Positions 1 through 5,597 of a stretch of 6,328 nt of DNA are shown here, piece by piece (position 1 is the stretch's first letter; every line of letters begins with the position of its first letter). The DNA lies in the NCBI GenBank assembly GCA_913020095.1, contig CAJWAH010000082.1, forward strand, positions 1-6,328. Direction: 5' to 3'. The translations under genes were made by a program, and so were the position numbers. The notes under the pieces are model-generated. The model had not been told where the DNA came from. It saw only the letters and a program-made list of their open reading frames with translations, and searched no databases. The DNA is from an uncultured Synechococcus sp. GTDB taxonomy: Bacteria; Cyanobacteriota; Cyanobacteriia; PCC-6307; Cyanobiaceae.

Positions 1-252
1 AATGTGATTGATAACCAGAGGGATGTCACTCAGGCCGAAGTTCAATACGCCGATGCGATTGCTGACTACAACACAACGTTGGCTCAGCTGCGTCGCCGCA
101 CGGGTCTTGATGCCATCGCCCGCTGCATTCCCCCTGATCTGCCTGCTGATCCACCGCCAAAAGACCCAACGACTGATGTGCCGGTGTTCTCAACGCCGAT
201 CGCCGAACCCTGCGCGTTCCAGCGGGCTACGTTTGTGCCCACTGCTGACTGA
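1..252 (+). CDS. TolC-like outer-membrane efflux protein, C-terminal fragment
   Basis: This is the 3' end of a gene that enters from the left edge; 83 residues remain before a TGA stop. The fragment opens with NVIDNQRDVTQAEVQYA and continues through ADYNTTLAQLRRRTGLD, the last coiled-coil helix of an outer-membrane efflux (OEP/TolC) protomer. After it comes a proline- and aspartate-rich, low-complexity tail with two cysteines. TolC homologues form the trimeric outer-membrane channel that tripartite drug pumps and type I secretion systems dock onto. The assignment rests on the helix motif and tail style, which match what I know of cyanobacterial TolC proteins. The barrel and signal peptide are outside the window, so the partner system cannot be named. 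The stop lies 5 bases before the TTG start of the next gene, so the two are probably co-transcribed. Confidence 0.78.
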   Translation, partial: NVIDNQRDVTQAEVQYADAIADYNTTLAQLRRRTGLDAIARCIPPDLPADPPPKDPTTDVPVFSTPIAEPCAFQRATFVPTAD

Positions 253-257
253 TCCGG

Positions 258-1646
258 TTGGGGTCATTGCGTTTTGCAGCCCTGGCGGTTCGCCTGGGCT
301 TATTTCAGGCCTGCCTCGGGGCCCTTTCGGTGCTCACGCTCGGCATCTTTAATCGGCTGCTGATTGATGAGTTTTCGGTTCCTGCAGCCCTAACGGCGCT
401 CGCCCTGGGCGCTCAGCAGCTGGTGGCGTTCACGCGGGTTTGGTTTGGCCAACGTTCCGATAACTGCCGTTGGCGCGGGTTGCGGCGCACCCCCTTTGTG
501 CTGTGCGGTTCGCTGAGCTTCTGTGTGCTGTTCTGGATTGCCGGGCGCACGGTGTTGTGGCTGGCGGAGGCGTCTCAAGCCGGCGATGGCAGTGCCGTGC
601 TGTTTCGCGGTCTGGTGCTCACGGTGGTGTTTCTTGGCTATGGCCTGGCCATCTCTGCCAGTTCCACGCCGTTTGCGGCATTACTTGTTGATGTCACCAG
701 CGAGCGGCAACGGCCAGCCCTGGTGTCAGTGGTGTGGTCGATGCTCACCGTTGGCATCGTCGCCGGCGCGATTTTGGCCAGCCGCTTTTTGGGCACCGCC
801 TGCGCCAGCACTGATTTGAATTTGGTGATTGCCGGGGTGGAGCGCCTGATCGTGGTGGCGCCGCTGGTGATCTTTGGCTTGATCTTGCTAGCGGTGGTTG
901 GGGTGGAGCGGCCCGTTGAGCAGCAGAGCAATGAAGTCAAGCTTGCTGCTGATCGCCCTGCCGAACTGAGCTTTGGCCAGGCCTGGACCGTGCTGCGCGC
1001 ATCGCCGCAGGTGGCCTATTTCTTTGGGGTGTTGTCGCTGTTCACCTTCTCGCTGTTTCTGCAGGAGGCGGTGCTGGAGCCCTATGGCGGCGCGATCTTT
1101 GGCATGGATGTTTGCGCCACCACACGCCTCAATGCGATTTGGGGCGTTGGCACCTTGGTGGGCATTGCCAGCACGGGGTTTCTTCTGGTGCCTCGCTTGG
1201 GCCCGCAGCGCACCGCCTTGGTTGGTGGCGTTCTAGCTGGGGTGTTTGTGCTGCTGATGGTGGTGGCTGGAGCGGTGGTTTCAGAGCCGCTGTTCCGTTT
1301 GGCCTTGTTGCTGTTTGGCTACGCCGCTGGGGTCAGCACCAACGCCAGCCTCACCTTGATGCTCGGTCTCACCTCACCCGCCTTGGCTGGCACCTTCATC
1401 GGGGTTTGGGGTCTGGCGCAGGCCTACGCCCGCGGCGTGGCCACGGTCACCGGTGGCGGATTGCTGAGTCTGTTTGGTGGTGTGTTCGGCGGGCAAGACA
1501 CCTACGGGGCCTATGCCAGCGTGTTTGTGATTCAGGCGGTGGGATTGCTGTTGGCTGGTTTGTTGTTGCTGCGGGTGGATACGACCCTGTTCCAGCAGCG
1601 GGTGCAGCGCGCCTTGGGTGATCTGCTTGCGCTGGAGCTCGATTGA
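258..1646 (+). CDS. PucC/BCD-family MFS membrane protein
   Basis: A 462-residue, very hydrophobic protein with about twelve predicted membrane segments (roughly residues 10-30, 43-60, 78-104, 115-135, 155-175, 195-215, 250-270, 290-311, 317-340, 345-368, 380-408, 416-438). A charged loop lies at about 216-245, between the two six-helix halves. Family signatures are RRTPFVLCG (76-84), TPFAALLVDVTSERQRP (137-153) and LQEAVLEPYGG (268-278). These are typical of the PUCC/BCD branch of the major facilitator superfamily, which includes bacterial PucC and LhaA, involved in light-harvesting complex assembly and possibly (bacterio)chlorophyll handling. Cyanobacterial members are poorly characterised, so the substrate is unknown. 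The start is chosen at TTG 258, the first accepted start codon after the in-frame stop at 246-248. A CTG at 249 overlapping the tolC stop is an alternative. There is no clear Shine-Dalgarno sequence. The stop overlaps the next gene's ATG, implying translational coupling. Confidence 0.9.
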   Translation: MGSLRFAALAVRLGLFQACLGALSVLTLGIFNRLLIDEFSVPAALTALALGAQQLVAFTRVWFGQRSDNCRWRGLRRTPFVLCGSLSFCVLFWIAGRTVLWLAEASQAGDGSAVLFRGLVLTVVFLGYGLAISASSTPFAALLVDVTSERQRPALVSVVWSMLTVGIVAGAILASRFLGTACASTDLNLVIAGVERLIVVAPLVIFGLILLAVVGVERPVEQQSNEVKLAADRPAELSFGQAWTVLRASPQVAYFFGVLSLFTFSLFLQEAVLEPYGGAIFGMDVCATTRLNAIWGVGTLVGIASTGFLLVPRLGPQRTALVGGVLAGVFVLLMVVAGAVVSEPLFRLALLLFGYAAGVSTNASLTLMLGLTSPALAGTFIGVWGLAQAYARGVATVTGGGLLSLFGGVFGGQDTYGAYASVFVIQAVGLLLAGLLLLRVDTTLFQQRVQRALGDLLALELD

Positions 1647-2440
1647 TGGCGACCTATCCCAATGGGGCCCACTGGCCGGCCTTGCATGAGCTTGTTGATC
1701 GGGTCGCTGAGCGTCAGCGCGCTGACTTCGGTCAGATCGCCAGCACGGTGAAGCCCGATGGCAGCTTGGTCACCGACTGTGATCGCTGGAGTGATGCCAC
1801 CATCGCCGCAGGCTTGGCGGAGATCCTTCCCGGCGACGGCCTGCTGAGCGAAGAAGGTTGCACCGATGCCCCAACCCAGCGCCATGGCTGGATTGTGGAC
1901 CCCCTTGATGGCACCACCAATTTCTCGGTGGGCCTGCCGATTTGGGCGATTTCGATGGCGCGTCTGCAGGATGGCCAGCCCCTCGAGGCCATCATCGATG
2001 TGCCCCCGCTCCGGGAGCGTTATGTGGCGGTGCGCGGCCAGGGCGTCTGGCGCAATGGTGAGCCATTGCAGCCCCCTGGCGGTCCTCGCCATCGCTGCAA
2101 TTGCGCCAGCCTCTGCACCCGCTCGCTGCCGGTGCTGCAGAAAGTGCCCCAGCGCTTCCCCGCTAAAACGCGAATGCTGGGGGTGGCCAGCCTCAACCTG
2201 CTGGGTGTGGGCTTAGGAACGATGCTGGCCGCCTTGGAGGCCACCCCCAAGATCTGGGATCTCGCAGCGGTGTGGCTGATCCTCGAGGAGCTTGGTTGCG
2301 TGATTCGTCCGCTGGCTGATCACCCCTTCCCGATGACGCCAGGAGCTCCCTTGGGCGAGGCCAGTTATCCCCTGATGGCCGCCTGCGATGAAGAGCACTA
2401 CCAGCGGTTTTTGCCCTGGGGCCAAGCGCTGGTGAGCTAG
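1646..2440 (+). CDS. inositol monophosphatase family protein
   Basis: A 264-residue phosphatase of the IMPase/SuhB superfamily, Mg2+-dependent and probably cytoplasmic. Visible elements in order: [15 protein letters not shown] (36-50), the substrate-loop region with acidic pair SEE (68-70, a metal ligand), motif [13 protein letters not shown] (82-93) with metal-binding D85 and D88, and motif B WDLAA (204-208) with the catalytic-site aspartate D205. All expected metal ligands are present and the length is normal for the family. The natural substrate cannot be read from the sequence: inositol phosphate, histidinol phosphate (HisN-type), fructose 1,6-bisphosphate or PAP are all handled by relatives. 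The start is ATG 1646, whose A is the last base of the preceding gene's TGA; a TTG one codon earlier is less likely. The gene converges on obg, and the two stop codons overlap by three bases. Confidence 0.92.
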   Translation: MATYPNGAHWPALHELVDRVAERQRADFGQIASTVKPDGSLVTDCDRWSDATIAAGLAEILPGDGLLSEEGCTDAPTQRHGWIVDPLDGTTNFSVGLPIWAISMARLQDGQPLEAIIDVPPLRERYVAVRGQGVWRNGEPLQPPGGPRHRCNCASLCTRSLPVLQKVPQRFPAKTRMLGVASLNLLGVGLGTMLAALEATPKIWDLAAVWLILEELGCVIRPLADHPFPMTPGAPLGEASYPLMAACDEEHYQRFLPWGQALVS

Positions 2441-2449
2441 CTGCTCACC
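2431..2449. repeat. perfect inverted repeat spanning the convergent stop codons
   Basis: GGTGAGC at 2431-2437 is repeated in inverse as GCTCACC at 2443-2449, with a five-base loop TAGCT. The hairpin holds both overlapping stop codons of the phosphatase gene and obg. It would fold in transcripts from either strand and could protect 3' ends or slow polymerase. Neither side has a run of T, so it is not a standard intrinsic terminator. Confidence 0.45.
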
Positions 2450-3432
2450 CCCAGTTCTTGCCACACCTGCTGCAGCAGTCCATCCAGGCCTTGGCCGGTC
2501 ACCGCTGAGATCACTTGCACGGGCTGGCCCAAGGTGTCGCTGAGCTGGGCCGGTAGCGCCTCAAGTTGTTCTTCATCGAGCAGTTCGGCTTTGCTGAGCA
2601 CCAGCAGCCGTGGACGTTCCAGCAGCCCGTTGCCGTAGGCCTCCAGCTCGCCGAGCAGCACCTGGGCATCGGCGATGGGGTCGGGGCTGCTGCCATCCAC
2701 CAGGTGGATCAACACCCGGGTGCGCTCGATGTGGCGCAGGAAATCGTGGCCGAGTCCGGCCCCTTGGGCGGCACCAGCAATCAGTCCGGGGATATCAGCA
2801 AAGACCGTGCCATCGCCGCTGGGGCGGCGCACCACCCCCAAGTTGGGAACCAGGGTGGTGAAGGGATAGTCGGCGATCTTGGGCCGGGCAGCCGAGAGCA
2901 CGCTGATCAAGGTGCTCTTGCCGGCATTGGGCAGCCCCACCAGCCCCACTTCCGCCAGCAGCTTGAGCTCCAGCTGCAGTTCACGCTCTTCTCCGTCTTT
3001 GCCTTCGGTGAATTTCTCCGGGGCTCGGTTGCGGTTGCTGAGGTAGTGGGCATTGCCCAGGCCGCCTTTGCCGCCGGTGGCAATCACCAGCTGCTCACCG
3101 TTGTCGATGAGATCCCCCAGCAGCAGGTCGGTGCCCAGATCACGCACTTCGGTGCCGCAGGGCACGCGGATCAGCAGCGTGTTGGCGCTGGCTCCGGTGG
3201 AGCGGTTGGGTCCGCCGCGGCGACCATCGTCGGCCTGAAACAGGCGCTTGTATTTGAAATCCAGCAGGGTTTGCAGGTTGCTGTCGGCCTGCAGCACCAC
3301 ATCACCACCGCGCCCGCCATCGCCGCCGGAGGGCCCTCCCGCTGGCACATATTTCTCGCGCCGAAAGGCGCAAATGCCATCACCACCGCGGCCGGCCTTA
3401 ACGGCAATCCTGGCCTGGTCGATGAACTGCAC
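2437..3432 (-). CDS. obg: GTPase Obg (ribosome assembly GTPase)
   Basis: A 331-residue Obg/CgtA GTPase, an essential cytoplasmic factor in late 50S ribosome assembly linked to stringent and growth control in bacteria. The glycine-rich Obg fold covers about residues 1-158, with GRGGDG (14-19), [18 protein letters not shown] (27-44) and GKGGLGN (121-127). The G domain follows: G1 GLPNAGKST (166-174), switch I FTTLVPN (191-197), G3 DIPG (213-216) and G5 ISA (308-310). The G4 position reads SKAE (280-283) instead of NKxD. The protein ends soon after the G domain and lacks the C-terminal OCT domain of Bacillus Obg; shorter forms like this are usual in many bacteria. The start is GTG 3432 because MQFIDQARI matches the conserved N-terminus and an in-frame stop lies at 3451-3453. 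The gene is divergent from the ABC gene across a 75-bp spacer. Confidence 0.97.
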   Translation of the reverse strand: MQFIDQARIAVKAGRGGDGICAFRREKYVPAGGPSGGDGGRGGDVVLQADSNLQTLLDFKYKRLFQADDGRRGGPNRSTGASANTLLIRVPCGTEVRDLGTDLLLGDLIDNGEQLVIATGGKGGLGNAHYLSNRNRAPEKFTEGKDGEERELQLELKLLAEVGLVGLPNAGKSTLISVLSAARPKIADYPFTTLVPNLGVVRRPSGDGTVFADIPGLIAGAAQGAGLGHDFLRHIERTRVLIHLVDGSSPDPIADAQVLLGELEAYGNGLLERPRLLVLSKAELLDEEQLEALPAQLSDTLGQPVQVISAVTGQGLDGLLQQVWQELGVSS

Positions 3433-3507
3433 GGCTTGCGGGTCAATCCATCATTCTTCCCTGTCAGGCCAACCTCTATAAAGTCGGGCATCCGCAGAGC
3501 TCTCCGC
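3433..3507. promoter_or_regulatory. divergent obg / ABC-ATPase intergenic region with possible -10 boxes
   Basis: This is the only real spacer in the window, so it must carry promoters for both flanking genes unless they are driven from within coding sequence. It is AT-richer than its surroundings in the middle. TATAAA at 3477-3482 on the plus strand is a plausible -10 box, 25 bases before the ABC start, but the matching -35 position (TTCTTC, 3454-3459) is poor. On the minus strand TATAGA (3480 down to 3475) shares the same TATA core and could serve obg. No good Shine-Dalgarno precedes either GTG. The eight-base palindrome AGAGCTCT at 3496-3503 lies just before the ABC start. Confidence 0.35.
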
Positions 3508-4722
3508 GTGGCCGAGGTTGCCTTCCGCCAGTTGCGCAAGCAGTACCCGCCGCGGCGCGGCAGTGCCGCTGTTGAGGTGCTCAAAGGCATTGATCTTGAG
3601 GTGCGCGACGGCGAATTCCTCGTGCTGGTGGGGCCATCGGGTTGTGGCAAAAGCACGCTGCTGCGCCTGCTGGCGGGTTTGGAAGCGCCCAGTCAGGGGC
3701 AGGTGGTGGTGGCTGGCCGGGATGTCTCAGCGCTGCCGCCATCACGCCGGGATGTGGCGATGGTGTTTCAGAGCTATGCGCTCTATCCCCACCTGAGCGT
3801 TGCCGACAACATCGCCTTTGGGTTGCGCCGCAGCGGTCACCGCCGCTTGCAGCAGCAGCTGCAGGATTGGGTGGCACGCACCACCGGTTGGCTGCGCTCA
3901 CCGCGTGAGCAACGCATTGCCGATCGGGTTCAGCAGGTGGCTGAGATGTTGGATCTGGCCCATCTGCTCGATCGTCTGCCGAAGGAGTTGTCTGGCGGCC
4001 AAAAGCAACGGGTGGCACTGGGCCGCGCCATTGCCCGGCAGCCTGCTGTCTTTTTGATGGATGAGCCGCTCAGCAACTTGGATGCCAAGTTGCGCGGCGA
4101 TACGCGCCGCCAGATCGTGCAGCTGCAGCGGCAGTTGGGGGTCACCACGCTGTATGTGACCCACGATCAAGTTGAAGCGATGACCATGGGCCATCGCATT
4201 GCGGTGCTCAATGCCGGCCGCCTGCAGCAGCTCGGCACCCCCATTGAGCTCTATGAGCAGCCGGCCAATTTGTTTGTGGCCCAGTTCATTGGTTCGCCGC
4301 CGATGAATCTCTTGCCGGTGGAGGTGCTCTCGGCTGATCAGGTGCTGCTGGCCGGCAAGCGTGTGGCCGCTGATCCGTCCTTGGCTGGCCTATTGCAGGG
4401 CTATCTGGGCCAGCAACTCACTTTGGGTTTGCGCCCGGAGCGCCTGCGGCTGGCGCCAGCCACCAACCGCAATCTTCCAGCTGAAGTGGTTCAACTCGAG
4501 GCCTTGGGCCATGAGCAGCTGCTCAGCTGCCGGCTGCTGGAGGCTGATCACACCGTGCAATTGCGCACCGCAGCGGAGGTGAGTGTTCAGCCCGGAGACC
4601 AGTGCCACCTGGAGATCGAAGCCGCTGGCTGGAATCTGTTTGATGCGGATGGCGATGCGTTGCGTCCTAAAAGCGGCGATGCTGCGATGGCGTCCCCCGA
4701 TTTGCCCAGCCTGCCGGCTTAA
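3508..4722 (+). CDS. ABC transporter ATP-binding protein, MalK/UgpC type (sugar or polyol import)
   Basis: A 404-residue ABC ATPase that would power uptake through partner permeases not present here. Motifs in order: Walker A GPSGCGKST (42-50), Q-loop FQSYALYPHL (87-96), signature LSGGQKQRV (161-169), Walker B VFLMDE (181-186) with catalytic E186, D-loop SNLD (189-192) and switch H219 (THD). After FIGSPPMNLLP (260-270) comes a C-terminal TOBE/OB-like regulatory region to about residue 375. That layout is the CUT1 group (MalK, UgpC, MsmK, and cyanobacterial GgtA for glucosylglycerol). Residues about 107-139 hold extra helical sequence, roughly 20 residues longer than E. coli MalK. The start is GTG 3508, giving MAEVAFRQLRKQY, a normal family N-terminus. 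The frame stays open far upstream, but that part is antisense to obg. The stop overlaps that of the next convergent ORF. The exact substrate is not readable; polyol or sugar is likeliest. Confidence 0.94.
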   Translation: MAEVAFRQLRKQYPPRRGSAAVEVLKGIDLEVRDGEFLVLVGPSGCGKSTLLRLLAGLEAPSQGQVVVAGRDVSALPPSRRDVAMVFQSYALYPHLSVADNIAFGLRRSGHRRLQQQLQDWVARTTGWLRSPREQRIADRVQQVAEMLDLAHLLDRLPKELSGGQKQRVALGRAIARQPAVFLMDEPLSNLDAKLRGDTRRQIVQLQRQLGVTTLYVTHDQVEAMTMGHRIAVLNAGRLQQLGTPIELYEQPANLFVAQFIGSPPMNLLPVEVLSADQVLLAGKRVAADPSLAGLLQGYLGQQLTLGLRPERLRLAPATNRNLPAEVVQLEALGHEQLLSCRLLEADHTVQLRTAAEVSVQPGDQCHLEIEAAGWNLFDADGDALRPKSGDAAMASPDLPSLPA

Positions 4723-5597
4723 CGGGGCCAGACCACCGTGCAGCCAGCACCGCCATCGCCCTGCTCGGCATCGACGAGGCGCTCGATGTAGTCGAGCCCG
4801 CTGAGCCATTCCCTCAGACCGCGTTTGAGCCGGCCGGTGCCAACGCCATGGATCACCCACAGCGGTCCATGCACCGACCGCAGCTGCTCCTCCACCGCGG
4901 CTTCGGCCTCATGCACGCGCAGGCCGCGCACATCAACGGTGTTGCGGCTGGTGCGCACGGCTGAATCACTGCGCCGGCCGCGGCCTTGGATGCGCACCGG
5001 AGCTGGTTCCGGGGGCGCCGGCTTTTCCCCTTGCAGGCCCTCGATACCCGTGAGTGGCACGGTCAGGCGCATCACCCCGCAGCGGACCTGCAGCTCCTGA
5101 CCGTCATCGCTGCAGCTCAACACCTCAGCGGCTTTGCCCAGGCTCAGCAGCCGCACCCGATCGCCAGCGGCAGGGCTCCAGCCGCGATGTTGCTTCTTGG
5201 GGGTGCTCTCTGGCGCATGTTCTTGCTCGAGGCTGCGCAGCCGTTGCCCCACTTGCCGCGCTGCTTCGCCATCGGCTTTGGGATTGCGCAGCCGGCGAAT
5301 CAGTTGGCGCACCTCCTTGCGGCCTTCGCGAATCGAGCCCACCAATTGCTGTTGGGCTTCGCCTTGGCGCGCTTGCTTTTGTTGCTGCTCCTGCTGCCAG
5401 CGCTGCTGCAGCTCTTCATGCAGCAGTTCGGCTCGCATCAACAGGGCGGCTGCTTCTTCGGCGGCCTCCTGTTGCCGCTGGCGTTGCTCTTCCAGGCCGC
5501 TGATCACGGTGTTCACCGAGCTGGTGCCCTGCTCATCAAGCAGCTGCTCAGCCCCGCCGAGCACCGCTTCGCTCAAGCCCAGCCGCTGCTGCAGATC
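4719..5597 (-). pseudogene. mutS2: MutS2 C-terminal part (coiled coil, KOW-like segment, Smr domain), 5' end replaced
   Basis: The sequence resumes as MutS2 at RLGLSEAVLGGAEQLL (239-254 of the fused ORF), the element that follows the ATPase domain in MutS2. Next is a long charged, glutamine-rich coiled coil (about 262-365, especially Q-rich at 298-319), then GDRVRLLSLGKAAEVL (379-394), typical of the KOW-like segment. The Smr domain fills 454-526, with the VDVRGL motif (455-460, the LDLR-type site), HGVGTGRLK (484-492) and the closing GGAGCTVVW. Smr domains are nucleases; MutS2 acts at branched DNA and, in Bacillus, on collided ribosomes. A full MutS2 has about 780-800 residues, so some 500 N-terminal residues including Walker A and B are missing. 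The 3' end looks intact, with a normal stop overlapping that of the ABC gene. This suggests a real cyanobacterial mutS2 locus whose upstream half has been replaced or misjoined. Confidence 0.88.

Noticed and set aside
1532..2092. A 186-codon minus-strand ORF across the BCD-phosphatase boundary
   Set aside because: It is antisense to two well-supported genes and has no family features.
3496..3503. AGAGCTCT palindrome just upstream of the ABC start as a possible operator
   Set aside because: It is only eight bases with no extended symmetry or second copy in the spacer; chance occurrence is plausible.
2566..3507. A plus-strand frame open across most of obg and continuous with the ABC gene, suggesting a 718-residue protein
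   Set aside because: It is the antisense of obg with low-complexity, family-less translation. The ABC family N-terminus begins at GTG 3508. High GC leaves antisense frames open by chance.
5343..5408. CAG/CTG-rich stretch that could be a nucleotide repeat
   Set aside because: The repeat is irregular and encodes the Gln-rich part of the MutS2 coiled coil, so amino-acid composition explains it.
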